A DNA stretch of 64,000 nt from Xanthomonas indica (lineage in GTDB: Bacteria; Pseudomonadota; Gammaproteobacteria; Xanthomonadales; Xanthomonadaceae), in the NCBI RefSeq assembly GCF_040529045.1, contig NZ_CP131914.1, forward strand, positions 2,216,501-2,280,500, read 5' to 3'. Made by a program: the position numbers and the translations under genes. Below are positions 23,962 to 33,962 of this stretch, one piece after another (the first letter of the stretch is position 1; each line of letters starts with the position of its first letter). A model generated the notes under the pieces. It saw only the letters and a program-made list of their open reading frames with translations. It ran no database searches and had not been told where the DNA came from.

Positions 23962-24813
23962 ATGACCGAACGCCCGCGTCTCCCCGCCCACGCCGTCCAG
24001 CCCAAGCTCGCTCCGCACCCGCGCATCCGCAACGTCATTGCCGTCGGCTCCGGCAAGGGCGGGGTGGGCAAGTCCACCACTGCCGTGAACCTGGCCCTGG
24101 CCCTGCAGCGCCAGGGCGCGCGTGTCGGCGTGCTGGACGCCGATGTCTACGGCCCCAGCGTGCCGGCCATGCTCGGCCTGAGCGGGCGTCCGGACAGCCC
24201 GGACGACAAGAGCATCGAGCCGATGCGTGCGTTCGGCATCGAAGCGATGTCGATCGGGCTGCTGGTGGACCAGGACACGCCGATGATCTGGCGTGGCCCG
24301 ATGGCGACCTCGGCGCTTACCCAGTTGTTCGCCGACACCTTGTGGGACGACCTGGACTACCTGCTGATCGACCTGCCGCCGGGCACCGGCGACATCCAGT
24401 TGACCCTGGCGCAGAAGATCCCGGTGGCCGGGGCGGTGATCGTCACCACCCCGCAGGACATCGCCACGCTGGACGCGAAGAAGGCGCTGAAGATGTTCGA
24501 GAAGGTCGAGGTGCCGGTGCTGGGCATCGTCGAGAACATGGCGGTGCACACCTGCAGCCAGTGCGGCCATGTCGAGCACCTGTTCGGCGAGGGCGGCGGC
24601 CAGCGCATGGCGCAGCAGTACGGCGTGCCGCTGCTGGGGTCGCTGCCGCTGGCGATCGCGATCCGCGAGCAGGGCGACGCCGGCACCCCGGTGGTGGCCG
24701 CCGCGCCGGCGTCGGCCGCGGCGCAGGCCTACCTGGCCACCGCGCAGCGCTTGACCGAAGAGTTGCGCAAGCGCCCGCGCGCGGCCATCCCGATCTCCGC
24801 GGCCTTGCGCTGA
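23962..24813 (+). CDS. apbC: Mrp/ApbC family iron-sulfur cluster carrier ATPase
   Basis: Cytoplasmic P-loop ATPase of 283 residues that carries and transfers iron-sulfur clusters. The deviant Walker A SGKGGVGKSTTAVNLA follows a short N-terminus, and VDADVYGPS-type residues appear as VLDADVYGPSVPAML. The cluster-binding cysteines are in HTCSQCGHVEHLFGEGG. Compared with E. coli ApbC (about 369 residues) the N-terminal DUF59-like domain is absent, as in shorter homologues. The ATG at 23962 is chosen because the upstream extension (from 23638) has no family similarity. It precedes dcd on the same strand by 128 bases, where a TAGAAT sequence (about 24852) may provide a separate promoter. Confidence 0.9.
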   Translation: MTERPRLPAHAVQPKLAPHPRIRNVIAVGSGKGGVGKSTTAVNLALALQRQGARVGVLDADVYGPSVPAMLGLSGRPDSPDDKSIEPMRAFGIEAMSIGLLVDQDTPMIWRGPMATSALTQLFADTLWDDLDYLLIDLPPGTGDIQLTLAQKIPVAGAVIVTTPQDIATLDAKKALKMFEKVEVPVLGIVENMAVHTCSQCGHVEHLFGEGGGQRMAQQYGVPLLGSLPLAIAIREQGDAGTPVVAAAPASAAAQAYLATAQRLTEELRKRPRAAIPISAALR

Positions 24814-24941
24814 GCGGCACGCGGCGCCTGCCGCGAATGCCCTGCACCGGCTAGAATCGCCGGCTATTGCGGCCGGCCCCCTTCGCCGGCCGCGTTCCCG
24901 GCGTGCAGGCTGCGGCCGCCGCCACCGCATCAGGAACCCCC

Positions 24942-25514
<573 letters not shown>

Positions 25515-25551
25515 GCCCACCCGGTCTTTCCCACAGCACAAGGAGCGCGCA

Positions 25552-26079
25552 ATGAACGACCCCAATCCCTACCAGGCCCCCGACGCGGCGCTGCCGCCCG
25601 CGCTGCCGGACACCGCCGGCGGCGAGGTCCTCGCCGGCCGTGGCGAGCGCCTCGGCGCCGCGCTGATCGACGGCGTGATTTCGTTGGCGACGTTCCTGCC
25701 GGTGGCGGCGCTGACCGGCTACTTCGGCAAGGTCATGGAGGCCGCACGCAGCGGCGTGCAGGTGTCGTTTCTGGCCACGCTGGGCTACGGCGTGCTGGGC
25801 ATGGTGATCTTCCTGCTGGTGCAGGGCTACCCGCTGGCCAAGAGCGGCCAGACCTGGGGCAAGAAGCTGCTGTGGATCCGCATCGCCGACCTGGACGGCG
25901 GGCAGCCGCCGTTCTGGCGCCTGATCGCGTTGCGCTATCTGCCGACCCAGGCGATCTCGCTGCTGCCGATCGTCGGCGGCATCTACGCCCTGGTCGACGC
26001 GCTGTTCATCTTCCGCCAGGACAAGCGCTGCCTGCACGACCTGATCGCCGGCACCCGCGTGGTCAACGTCCGCCGCTGA
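25552..26079 (+). CDS. RDD family membrane protein
   Basis: Inner-membrane protein of 175 residues. The family signature appears as GERLGAALIDGVISL (the Arg...Asp pair that names the family) followed by a second hydrophobic helix, GQTWGKKLLWIRI, and a third helix ending in FIFRQDKRCLHDLIAGTRVV. Three hydrophobic segments are visible. The family has no general function; some members are transporters or antiporters. CAAGGAG sits 6 bases before the ATG. It follows dcd on the same strand and may be co-transcribed. Confidence 0.85.
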   Translation: MNDPNPYQAPDAALPPALPDTAGGEVLAGRGERLGAALIDGVISLATFLPVAALTGYFGKVMEAARSGVQVSFLATLGYGVLGMVIFLLVQGYPLAKSGQTWGKKLLWIRIADLDGGQPPFWRLIALRYLPTQAISLLPIVGGIYALVDALFIFRQDKRCLHDLIAGTRVVNVRR

Positions 26080-26172
26080 GCCCGCGGTCGCGACACGGCG
26101 CCCCTGCGTTTGGAGGGGCCGCCCCGAAAGCCGCTAGCGCGACGCAGCAGCTAAGAGTGGGGGAAACGCTTT

Positions 26173-26203
26173 CGCGAATCCCCACTCCCGAATCCTCAAT
26201 CCT
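26173..26203. repeat. G-rich intergenic repeat fragment (CCCGAATCC type)
   Basis: GAATCCCCACTCCCGAATCC, one copy of the repeat family that also appears at 43.75, 44.14, 52.41 and 52.51 kb. Confidence 0.6.
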
Positions 26204-26211
26204 CGCCCCAC

Positions 26212-26379
26212 CTACTTGCCGCGGCCGAACAGCATGCCGACGCCGACCGCGACCAGGATCGCCGGCCACCAGGTGGCGATCAGCCGGCCCAGGCTCAGGT
26301 TGGTCCAGCCCAGGTTGTTGGCCAGGAACACCAGGCCGATCACGATCAGCACGATGGCGGCGATCACATTGGATTTCAT
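26212..26379 (-). CDS. small two-helix membrane protein, DUF5668/LiaI-LiaF-like
   Basis: 55-residue membrane protein with two hydrophobic helices (NVIAAIVLIVIGLVFLANNL and ATWWPAILVAVGVGMLFGRG) joined by a short polar loop. The pattern VIGLVFLANNLGW followed by WWPAILVAVG is that of the transmembrane domain shared with LiaI/LiaF-type proteins. No function is known for stand-alone copies. The start at 26379 is the only ATG that gives just this domain; the longer frame to 26511 adds low-complexity sequence overlapping the HIT gene. Confidence 0.75.
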   Translation of the reverse strand: MKSNVIAAIVLIVIGLVFLANNLGWTNLSLGRLIATWWPAILVAVGVGMLFGRGK

Positions 26380-26407
26380 GGAGGCGCGGCTTCCGCAAAA
26401 AGGGCGC

Positions 26408-26815
26408 CTATCGTAGCCGCTGGCGCCACGCCGCAACACGCGCCTGCAGTTCCTCGGCCGGCAGCCGCTGCGCCGCGCCGCTGCCCCACACCGGGCCGGG
26501 CCAGGCGGCATCGCCCGGATGCCGCCCCAGCACGTGGACGTGCAGTTGCCGCACCACGTTGCCCAGTGCGCCGATGTTGAGCTTGTGCACGCCCGGCTCC
26601 TGCCGCAGCAACTGCGAGAGCTGGTTGATCTCGGCCAGCAGCAGGCGCTGCTGGCCGCCGTCCAGGTCGATCCACTCGCTGGCCTCGGCCACCCGCGGCA
26701 CCAGCAGCAGCCACGGGAAGCGGGCGTCGTCCATCAGCCGCACCTGCGACAGCGGCCCGTCGGCGACGAACGCGCTGTCGGCCTGCAGCCGCGGGTCCAG
26801 GACGAAGTCGGCCAT
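26408..26815 (-). CDS. HIT family protein
   Basis: Soluble nucleotide hydrolase-type protein of 135 residues. The core shows FPWLLLVPR, EASEWIDLD, LNIGALGNVVRQLHVHVLGR: the histidine-triad motif is present as QLHVHV with Gln at the first position, a form common in bacterial HIT proteins of this subgroup. Members usually hydrolyse nucleotide phosphoramidates or dinucleoside polyphosphates; the substrate here is not known. The start at 26815 lies 8 bases after the stop of the dienelactone hydrolase gene, so the two are probably one transcript. Confidence 0.87.
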   Translation of the reverse strand: MADFVLDPRLQADSAFVADGPLSQVRLMDDARFPWLLLVPRVAEASEWIDLDGGQQRLLLAEINQLSQLLRQEPGVHKLNIGALGNVVRQLHVHVLGRHPGDAAWPGPVWGSGAAQRLPAEELQARVAAWRQRLR

Positions 26816-26823
26816 GCCGCGGC

Positions 26824-27486
26824 TCAGCCCAGGTGCTCGGCGAGGAACGCCAGGCTGCGTTCGCGGGCGAGCTCGGCGCTGTCGGCGTCGTAGTGGTTCG
26901 GATCCACGTGGCGGTCGAAGCCATGCCCGGCCGGGTACACGAAGGTCTGCATCTGCGGCAGCTTCTCGCGGTGCTGCTGGATCGAGTCGGCCGGGATGCT
27001 GCCGTCCTGCGCGCCGAAGTGGAACAGCACCGGCGCCTTCGGCGTCTCGTCCAGGAACTGGGTGTTGCGGCCGCCGTAGTAGCTCACCGAGGGCAGGCCC
27101 AGGCGCAGCGCCGACAGCAGCGCGACGCTGCCGCCCCAGCAGTAGCCCAGGGTGCCGACCTTGCCGGCCGGCGCCAGCGCCTGCGCGGCCGCCTGCACGA
27201 TGTCCAGGGCGCGGTCGAAGCCGAGCGCGCCGACCAGTTCCAGGCCCTTGCGCACGCCCTCCTGGTCGTAGGCCAGCTGCGCGTCCTTTTCCACCGGATC
27301 GAACAGCGCCGGCGCCAGCACTTCGTAGCCGTGCGCGGCGTAGCGGTCGGCGACCTGGCGGATGTAGTCGGTCACCCCGAAGATCTCCTGGATGACCACC
27401 AGGCCGCCGCGCGGCGTGCCCTCGGGCAGGGCGTGCCAGGCGGAAACCTGGCCGTGAGCGGTGTCGAGCGTGGTCCAGTGGCCCAT
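26824..27486 (-). CDS. dienelactone hydrolase family protein
   Basis: Cytoplasmic alpha/beta hydrolase of 220 residues. The nucleophile elbow is GYCWGGS with cysteine, as in carboxymethylenebutenolidase, and the catalytic Asp and His regions appear as GAQDGSIPADS and YPAGHGFDRH. The N-terminal GGLVVIQEIFGVTDYIRQVA is the family signature. No ring-cleavage genes are nearby, so a role in aromatic degradation is not supported; many such paralogues act on other esters or thioesters. It is divergent from rimO and leads into the HIT gene. Confidence 0.9.
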   Translation of the reverse strand: MGHWTTLDTAHGQVSAWHALPEGTPRGGLVVIQEIFGVTDYIRQVADRYAAHGYEVLAPALFDPVEKDAQLAYDQEGVRKGLELVGALGFDRALDIVQAAAQALAPAGKVGTLGYCWGGSVALLSALRLGLPSVSYYGGRNTQFLDETPKAPVLFHFGAQDGSIPADSIQQHREKLPQMQTFVYPAGHGFDRHVDPNHYDADSAELARERSLAFLAEHLG

Positions 27487-27600
27487 ACGGCATTCCTGTG
27501 GCGTGGGGGAAGCGGCGGATTATCCATGGCCCAGGCTAAGTCGGGGTGAGTGGCCTCACGCGCGGCTGCGGCCGCGCCGGCGGCCCCGGCCGCGGCCCGG

Positions 27601-27606
27601 TATACT
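27601..27606 (+). promoter_or_regulatory. candidate -10 element for rimO
   Basis: TATACT, 43 bases before the rimO ATG. No clear -35 at the usual spacing, so the assignment is weak. Confidence 0.35.
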
Positions 27607-27648
27607 TCGCGCGCTGTTTTTCTCCCAGGCCCCCGGACCCCGGCCCCA

Positions 27649-29037
27649 ATGTCTCTCGCGACCCCCAAAGTCGGCTTCGTCAGCCTTGGCTGCCCGAAGG
27701 CCCTTGTCGATTCCGAACGCATCCTCACCCAGCTGCGCGTGGAGGGTTACGCGGTCGTGCCCAGCTACGACGCGGCCGACGTGGTGGTGGTCAACACCTG
27801 CGGCTTCATCGATTCGGCGGTGGCCGAGTCGATGGAGGCGATCGGCGAGGCCATGGCCGAGAACGGCAAGGTCATCGTCACCGGCTGCCTGGGCAAGCGT
27901 TCGGAGCAGATCCGCGCGGCCTATCCGGACGTGCTGGCGGTGTCCGGCCCGCAGGACTACCAGAGCGTGATGGAAGCGGTGCACGCGGCGCTGCCGCCGC
28001 GCCACGACCCGTTCGTGGACCTGCTGCCGCGCGCGCGGGGCGCCGAGGACGACATCGGGGTCAAGCTGACGCCGCGGCATTACGCCTATCTGAAGATTTC
28101 CGAGGGCTGCAATCACCGCTGCAGCTTCTGCATCATTCCGTCGATGCGCGGCGACCTCGTGTCGCGCCCGGTCGACGAGGTGCTGCGCGAGGCCGAGCGG
28201 TTGGTGAAGGGCGGGGTGCGCGAGTTGCTGGTGGTGTCGCAGGACACCTCGGCCTACGGCGTGGACCTGAAGTACGCCGAGCGCGAGTGGCGCGGCCGCG
28301 CCTACCAGACGCGGATGAAGGCGCTGTGCGAGGGCCTGTCGGAAGTGGGAGCGTGGGCGCGCCTGCACTACGTGTACCCGTATCCGCACGTGGACGACGT
28401 GATTCCGCTGATGGCCGAGGGCAAGCTGCTGCCGTACCTGGACATTCCGTTCCAGCATGCCAGCCCGCGCATCCTCAAGCTGATGAAGCGGCCGGGCGCG
28501 GTGGAGCGCACCCTGGAGCGCGTGCAGCGCTGGCGCGCGCTGTGCCCGGAGATCACCCTGCGTTCGACCTTCATCGTCGGCTTCCCCGGCGAGACCGACG
28601 CCGAGTTCGAGCAGTTGCTGGAGTTCCTGGACGCCGCGCAGCTGGACCGCGTCGGCGCGTTCGCCTATTCGCCGGTGGAAGGCGCCAGCGCCAACGCGCT
28701 GCCGGATCCGGTGCCGGAAGCACTCAAGCAGGAGCGGCTGGCGCGCTTCATGGAACGGCAGGCGGCGATTTCCGCCGCGCGCCTGGAGGCCAAGATCGGC
28801 AGCGTGCAGGAGTGCCTGGTCGACCTGCTGGAGGATGGCATCGCGGTGGCGCGCTCCAAGGCCGATGCGCCGGAGATCGATGGCCTGGTGCATATCCAGA
28901 ACGGCGGCGAGCTGGGGCTGAAGCCGGGCGACCTGGTACAGGTGGAGATCACCGACAGCGACGAGCACGACCTGTTCGGCGATGCGCTGCCGGTGCAAGC
29001 GTCGCCGGCAAAACCGCTGGACCTGCGGGTGCTCTGA
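27649..29037 (+). CDS. rimO: ribosomal protein uS12 methylthiotransferase
   Basis: Radical-SAM enzyme (462 residues) that methylthiolates an aspartate of ribosomal protein S12. Domains in order: an N-terminal UPF0004 domain with its three cluster cysteines in [15 protein letters not shown] and TGCLGK; the radical SAM domain with CNHRCSFC near residue 155; and a C-terminal TRAM domain ([20 protein letters not shown] onward). [12 protein letters not shown] distinguishes RimO from the tRNA enzyme MiaB. The ATG at 27649 starts the conserved [11 protein letters not shown]; upstream in-frame codons add low-complexity residues. Confidence 0.95.
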   Translation: MSLATPKVGFVSLGCPKALVDSERILTQLRVEGYAVVPSYDAADVVVVNTCGFIDSAVAESMEAIGEAMAENGKVIVTGCLGKRSEQIRAAYPDVLAVSGPQDYQSVMEAVHAALPPRHDPFVDLLPRARGAEDDIGVKLTPRHYAYLKISEGCNHRCSFCIIPSMRGDLVSRPVDEVLREAERLVKGGVRELLVVSQDTSAYGVDLKYAEREWRGRAYQTRMKALCEGLSEVGAWARLHYVYPYPHVDDVIPLMAEGKLLPYLDIPFQHASPRILKLMKRPGAVERTLERVQRWRALCPEITLRSTFIVGFPGETDAEFEQLLEFLDAAQLDRVGAFAYSPVEGASANALPDPVPEALKQERLARFMERQAAISAARLEAKIGSVQECLVDLLEDGIAVARSKADAPEIDGLVHIQNGGELGLKPGDLVQVEITDSDEHDLFGDALPVQASPAKPLDLRVL

Positions 29038-29087
29038 GGTCGCAGGCGGCCGCATGCAGGGCGCCACGGCGCCACGGCGCCGCGCGC

Positions 29088-29594
29088 TCAGGGCGTGGCG
29101 TAGTCCACCGCGACCACCACGAAGCTATGGCGGCCGCCGGGCAACTGCGCTTCCACTTCGTCGTCGATGCGCTTTTTCAGCAGCGCCCGCGCCAGCGGCG
29201 AATCGATGCTGATCCAGCCGCGCGCCGCGTCGGTCTCGTCCGGCCCGACGATGCGGTAGCGGCGCAGCTCGCCGCTGTCGGCATCCTCCAGTTCGATGTG
29301 CGCGCCGAAGAACACCGCCTGCGGGTCGGACGGCGCCTCGGCGACCACGCGCAGCGCTTCCAGGCGCTTGCTCAGGTAGCGCACGCGGCGGTCGATCTCG
29401 CCCAGTTGCTTCTTGCGGTAGGTGTACTCGGCGTTCTCCGAGCGGTCGCCCTCGGCCGCGGCCGCGGCCAGCGCCTTGACCACCTCGGGGCGGCGCACCC
29501 GCCACAGCTCCTCCAGCTCGGCCTTGAGCCGGGCATGGCCTTCCGGGGTGATCAGGGCGGTGCTTTTCTCGGCAGGGGGACGCCAGCGGCTCAT
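29088..29594 (-). CDS. greB: transcription elongation factor GreB
   Basis: Cytoplasmic RNA-polymerase accessory factor (168 residues) that stimulates cleavage of backtracked transcripts. The N-terminal coiled coil is clear: [20 protein letters not shown], then [20 protein letters not shown] carrying the acidic tip residues. The C-terminal FKBP-like domain begins with [22 protein letters not shown] and the [21 protein letters not shown] end favour GreB over GreA. It is convergent with rimO, with only 50 bases between the stops. Confidence 0.93.
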   Translation of the reverse strand: MSRWRPPAEKSTALITPEGHARLKAELEELWRVRRPEVVKALAAAAAEGDRSENAEYTYRKKQLGEIDRRVRYLSKRLEALRVVAEAPSDPQAVFFGAHIELEDADSGELRRYRIVGPDETDAARGWISIDSPLARALLKKRIDDEVEAQLPGGRHSFVVVAVDYATP

Positions 29595-29702
29595 CGGTGC
29601 GACTGCGGTGGAGCGGGGTGGCGATGCTAGCGCGTGCCTGCGGCTTGCGCACCCGCAGGCGATGGCCGAAGCTGGCGCCGCCCCGCACACGAACGTCGCC
29701 CG

Positions 29703-31142
29703 ATGCTGATCCTGCCGCTGCACAAGCCGCTGTCGCGGGACAACTTCCCGCTGGTCACGCTGCTGCTGATCCTGCTCAACGTCGCGGTCTACGTCGGCTG
29801 GCAGCGCCACGACGGGGCGCCGCTGCGGCAGGCGCTGCGCGTCTACCTGGACTCCGGACTCGGCGCGCTGGAAGCGTCGGCCTATGCGCGCTACCTGGAG
29901 CGCAGTGGCGAGCGCGAGGCGCTGGCACGGCTGCAGCAGGTGCCGGCGGCGGAGCGGCCGGCCTTCGTCGGCGCCACCACACTGCACGATGTGCGCTTCG
30001 TGCAGGCCATGCGCGACGGCAGCGCATTCGCGGACGCCGATGCGCAACAGGCCTGGGCGCCGCTGCGCGCGCGCTACGACACGCTGCTGCAGCGTGTGTT
30101 CACCCTGCGCCATGTGCAGCGCAGCTCCGAATGGGCGCCGGCACGCATGCTCACGTCGGCCTTCCTGCATGCCGACGCCCTGCACCTGGTCGGCAACATG
30201 TTGTTCCTGCTGGCGCTGGGCACCTTGCTGGAAGGCGCGATCGGCGGCTGGCGGTTCCTGGCGGTGTACCTGCTCGGTGCGTTCGGTGCCAGCGCGGCGA
30301 GCCTGTGGTGGCGTTGGGGCGAAGCCGGGGCGGGGCTCGGCGCCTCCGGGGCCATTGCCGCATTGATGGGCGCGTTCTGCGTGGTGTGGGGGCGGCGCCC
30401 GGTGCGCTTCTTCTACTGGGCGGCGGTGCTGTTCGACTACGTGCGCGCCCCGGCCATCGCGCTGCTGCCGCTGTGGCTGGGCTGGGAACTGTACAACCTG
30501 CTGTTCAATGGCGATGCCGGCATCGGCTTCGATGCGCATGCCGGCGGCCTGGTGGTCGGCGCGCTGCTCGGCGCGGTGCTGGTGGCGGCCGGACAGACCC
30601 GCGAGGCGTTCCTGCGCGACGAGGCCGATGCGCCCCTCGACGACCGCTGGGCGCGTGCGCAGGCGCACCTGGGGCGAATGGAACACCACCAGGCTGGCGT
30701 GCTGCTGGATGCGCTGGCCGCGGAAGCGCCGCAGCGCTTCGATGTGGCGCTGGCGCGCTACCGCCTGGCCGCCAATGCCGGCCAGGCCGCGTCGGCGCGG
30801 GCCAGGGCGATGGAGGTGATGCGCCTGGTGGCGCCGTCCGTGCAGGAGGCGCGGCAGCAGGCCGGGGTGCTGCAGGCGGCCGGCGACCTGGATGCGCCGA
30901 CGCGCGCGGCCCTGTTCGCACGCTGGATGGCGCTGGGCTTGCTGGCCGAGGCCGAGGCGCTGCTGGCGCAGGATGCGGTCTCGCCACGCGAGCAGCAGGC
31001 GCAGGCCTGGTTCCGGCTCGCGCTGGGCCACGGCGAACGCCAGGCCACGGCGGAGTGGCGGCGCGTGCTGGAGGCGCTGATCGTGCGCTACCCGGATTTG
31101 CCGCCGGCGGACAAGGCGCGGTTCCTGCTCGCCAACGCCTGA
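29703..31142 (+). CDS. rhomboid-family membrane protease with long helical C-terminal region
   Basis: Inner-membrane protein of 479 residues. A first helix ([16 protein letters not shown]) is followed by a polar loop of roughly 90 residues, then the rhomboid core: [20 protein letters not shown], the nucleophile in [13 protein letters not shown], and the catalytic histidine in [16 protein letters not shown]. The remaining 190 residues are helical and TPR-like ([20 protein letters not shown] and repeats of similar length) and should be cytoplasmic. The long first loop and tail distinguish it from the compact rhomboid at 6.1 kb. Substrate is unknown. It starts 108 bases after the divergent greB start. 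Confidence 0.87.
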   Translation: MLILPLHKPLSRDNFPLVTLLLILLNVAVYVGWQRHDGAPLRQALRVYLDSGLGALEASAYARYLERSGEREALARLQQVPAAERPAFVGATTLHDVRFVQAMRDGSAFADADAQQAWAPLRARYDTLLQRVFTLRHVQRSSEWAPARMLTSAFLHADALHLVGNMLFLLALGTLLEGAIGGWRFLAVYLLGAFGASAASLWWRWGEAGAGLGASGAIAALMGAFCVVWGRRPVRFFYWAAVLFDYVRAPAIALLPLWLGWELYNLLFNGDAGIGFDAHAGGLVVGALLGAVLVAAGQTREAFLRDEADAPLDDRWARAQAHLGRMEHHQAGVLLDALAAEAPQRFDVALARYRLAANAGQAASARARAMEVMRLVAPSVQEARQQAGVLQAAGDLDAPTRAALFARWMALGLLAEAEALLAQDAVSPREQQAQAWFRLALGHGERQATAEWRRVLEALIVRYPDLPPADKARFLLANA

Positions 31143-31198
31143 GGGCGCTGCCCGGCGCGGCAGTGGGGCACGTCAGCGTGTCCCGCTCCGCGCACGCC

Positions 31199-32479
31199 CT
31201 AGACCGGCGCGATCGTCACCGCGCGCAACGCCGCCTGCAGCTTGCCGCGCTGCACGTCATCGTCGCAGCGGCTCAGCGCGTCCTCCAGCAGGCTGCGCGC
31301 CTGCGCGTCCTCGCCGAAGCGCTCGGCCAGCAGCAACGCGGCCTGCAGCGACCAGGCGCTGCGTTCCGGCGCATTCGGCCAGCCGCGCACAGCGGCCTGC
31401 AGGCCATCGGCGGCGAGCCGGAACTGGCCCGCCAGCTGCGCACGTTCGGCCAGCAGCGTGGCCTGCTCCGGCAGCAGCGGCACGAAGTCGGGATCGGCAT
31501 CCAGCGCCTCGCGCTGCAAGGCCAGCGCGCGCCGTTCCTGCTTTTCCTGCAGCAGCCGGTGGATGTACTGGCGGGTGTGGTCGCGGTGTTCGTCGTGGCG
31601 CGCGCTGCTGCGCAGCAGGCGCTGGTACAGCTCGTGCACGCCCAGGCTCACTGCGCGCGTGCGCACTTCGCTGCGCAGCACCTGCAGCGCGTCGTCGGTG
31701 TGGCCGTCGCGCACCAGCTGTTCGGCCTCGTCGAGCACGCGCTGGTCCGGGTCGTGGCGGGCGAAGGCGTTGGCCGCCTCGGCGGCCGGTTCGTAGCCCA
31801 GCACGGCGTGATACTGGTAGACCAGATAGCCCAGCAGGTGGAAGGCGGCAAACAGGCCCCAGATCGTCACCACGGTGACCGCCAGGTCGGCGACCAGCGG
31901 CGGCAGGGCGCGCTGCAGCCAGGCGGCGGCGCTCAGCGCGCTGGCCTGGATCACGAACAGCAGGCCGAACGCGGCCAGGTACGGCCAGCCGATGCGCAGC
32001 GCCAGGCCGATCGACACGGCCGGGTTCAGCGCGCGGCGCAGGCTGCCGTCCATCGCCAGGGAAATCAGGATGCCCGGCTGCAGCAGCACCACCGCCAGCA
32101 GCATCAGCAGGCCGCCGACCGGCCCGGCCAGCAGCAGCGCGGCGAACACCGCCACGCCGAGCAGGATCATCATCGCCAGCAGCCGCAGCACCACGCCGTC
32201 GCCGACATCGAAGCCGCGTTCCGGCGCGTCCAGGTAGCCGTCGGCGGTGTGGCGCAGGATCTCGAAGGCGTATTTGTAGATCGCCAGGGTGGTGACGATG
32301 CCCAGGATCCAGCCGATGCCGGGCAGCAGTCCCAGCAGGCTGCACAGGGTCAGCGCGATCAGCGCGTACAGCGCGCCGCCGCGCAGCGGATACAGCGCGA
32401 TGGCGCGGGTGCGCGCCCAGAACGGTTCGGGTGTGCTGCGATGGGCGCGGCTTGCGCCCGCGCGACGACGATCTTCCAT
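31199..32479 (-). CDS. DUF4013-like membrane protein with helical C-terminal domain
   Basis: Protein of 426 residues. The N-terminal half has several hydrophobic helices ([60 protein letters not shown]), and [16 protein letters not shown] is the type of block seen in DUF4013 proteins. The C-terminal 190 residues are soluble, rich in Leu/Ala/Glu/Arg and repeat-like ([20 protein letters not shown]), probably TPR-like helices. No function is known. It faces the rhomboid gene tail to tail with a 56-base gap; both pair a membrane domain with a TPR-like tail, which may be coincidence. Confidence 0.7.
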   Translation of the reverse strand: MEDRRRAGASRAHRSTPEPFWARTRAIALYPLRGGALYALIALTLCSLLGLLPGIGWILGIVTTLAIYKYAFEILRHTADGYLDAPERGFDVGDGVVLRLLAMMILLGVAVFAALLLAGPVGGLLMLLAVVLLQPGILISLAMDGSLRRALNPAVSIGLALRIGWPYLAAFGLLFVIQASALSAAAWLQRALPPLVADLAVTVVTIWGLFAAFHLLGYLVYQYHAVLGYEPAAEAANAFARHDPDQRVLDEAEQLVRDGHTDDALQVLRSEVRTRAVSLGVHELYQRLLRSSARHDEHRDHTRQYIHRLLQEKQERRALALQREALDADPDFVPLLPEQATLLAERAQLAGQFRLAADGLQAAVRGWPNAPERSAWSLQAALLLAERFGEDAQARSLLEDALSRCDDDVQRGKLQAALRAVTIAPV

Positions 32480-32725
32480 GACTCCCCCTGTCTACGAAGT
32501 GAGACGATTGTGCGGGTCGGCCGCGGCCGGTGCAATCGGGCGTTGGCCGTGGCGGGCGTGCGGCAGCGGACGGCCGACGCTGGCACGGGCGGCGTGTGCT
32601 GCTGCGCTAAGCGCCACCCGTGCCGCAGCGGCTGCGCGTGCGCTGGCTACACTGCACGCCCGGCGGCGGATGCGTGCGTCTCGCGTCGAGCCCGCCGTTT
32701 CGCCGTTCCCTCCCAGGAGTCTCGC

Positions 32726-33328
32726 TTGGACCCTTCCTTCGTTTCCGGCAATCCGCGCGTGCGCGTCACCAACATCGAGGTGCTGTCGGACAACTGGTAC
32801 GTGCTGCGCAAGGTCAGCTTCGATTTTCAGCGTCACGACGGCAGTTGGCAGGCGCTCACCCGCGAGGCCTACGACCGTGGCAATGGCGCGACCATCCTGC
32901 TGTACAGCCGCGCCAAGGGCACGGTGATGCTGACCCGCCAGTTCCGCTTGCCGACCCTGCTCAACGGCAATCCCGACGGCATGCTGATCGAGGCCTGTGC
33001 CGGGCTGCTCGATCGCCACGATCCGGAGACCTGCATCCGCAAGGAAACCGAGGAGGAGACCGGCTACCGGATCGAGAACGTGCGCAAGGTGTTCGAGGCG
33101 TTCATGAGCCCGGGCTCGGTGACCGAGCGGCTGTATTTCTTCGTGGGCGAATACGTGGACCGCGACAAGGTCGGCGCCGGCGGCGGCGTGGCCGCTGAGG
33201 GCGAGGAGATCGAGGTGCTGGAACTGGCGCTCGATGCCGCGCTGGCGATGATCGACACCGGCGAGATCGCCGACGCCAAGACCATCATGCTGCTGCAGTA
33301 CGCCAAGCTGCACGGGCTGCTAGCGTAG
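32726..33328 (+). CDS. nudK: NudK-like Nudix pyrophosphatase (GDP-mannose)
   Basis: Cytoplasmic Nudix hydrolase of 200 residues; family members of this type cleave GDP-mannose to GMP and mannose-1-phosphate. The Nudix box is [20 protein letters not shown] followed by GY, matching E. coli NudK closely from memory, as do [35 protein letters not shown] and [16 protein letters not shown]. The start is a TTG at 32726 with CAGGAG six bases upstream; no ATG or GTG fits before the conserved N-terminus. Divergent from the DUF4013 gene with a 246-base gap. Confidence 0.92.
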   Translation: MDPSFVSGNPRVRVTNIEVLSDNWYVLRKVSFDFQRHDGSWQALTREAYDRGNGATILLYSRAKGTVMLTRQFRLPTLLNGNPDGMLIEACAGLLDRHDPETCIRKETEEETGYRIENVRKVFEAFMSPGSVTERLYFFVGEYVDRDKVGAGGGVAAEGEEIEVLELALDAALAMIDTGEIADAKTIMLLQYAKLHGLLA

Positions 33329-33451
33329 CTTTGTCGGTTTTTGTACCTGCGCGTGGCAGCGCCTGGACGAAGGCCGCCCGTGTCCGCGAATCCAGCGTTC
33401 TGCACGCTGGGCCTGTCGATCGCTGGTGGCGACGGTGTGCGGCAGGCATGC

Positions 33452-33904
33452 TCAGGTGCCAGCGATGACCCATTGCACGTCCGGCACCCACGCCTGCCGC
33501 CATCGGGCCATTTTTGCTTCGGCGTCCAGCCATTGCGGAGAAACCGGCGCTGCGGCCCCGAGCGCCGGCGTCTTGTCCAGACAGCCGGCATTGACGGCAC
33601 CGTAAAGCCGCCCCTGATGCTCGAACGTGACCGCGACCAGCACCCCGCACTGGCGGCACAACTGGAACTGGGCGGCTTCTGCGCCTTGGCGATAACGATG
33701 CACGGCCTCGGCATGCGTGGCCGTCAGTCGCAGTGTGCCGGCGGGATCGGAAACGTATGCCGCACCATGCTTCTGGCAGAAGCTGCAGTCGCAGGCGCGC
33801 GGACGGATGTCCTCTGCCGATTGATCCGTCGAGAACACGACGGTCAGGCCGCCGCAGTGGCAGCTTCCCTGGAGCGTTGTCGGCTTGCCTGCCCGCGACA
33901 TCAT
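33452..33904 (-). CDS. GFA (glutathione-dependent formaldehyde-activating) family protein
   Basis: Small zinc protein of 150 residues in the GFA/CENP-V fold. Zinc cysteines are visible in order: SCHCGGL, RACDCSFCQKHGA and LCRQCGVLVAV. The original GFA enzyme speeds formation of S-hydroxymethylglutathione, but most family members have no proven activity; glutathione reductase at 2.6 kb shows only that glutathione is used by the cell. Two ATG codons stand in tandem at the start (33904 and 33901). It lies 58 bases downstream of the HerA-like gene on the same strand. Confidence 0.85.
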   Translation of the reverse strand: MMSRAGKPTTLQGSCHCGGLTVVFSTDQSAEDIRPRACDCSFCQKHGAAYVSDPAGTLRLTATHAEAVHRYRQGAEAAQFQLCRQCGVLVAVTFEHQGRLYGAVNAGCLDKTPALGAAAPVSPQWLDAEAKMARWRQAWVPDVQWVIAGT

Positions 33905-33962
33905 TGAAAGGCGCTCATCGCGTTCCTGTCCATGCTGGAGCTTGCTTTGGCGCCGGCTGCGC

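Noticed and set aside
33341-33907. Plus-strand frame antisense to the GFA gene
   Set aside because: The minus-strand product has the zinc cysteine motifs; the plus-strand one has no recognisable feature.
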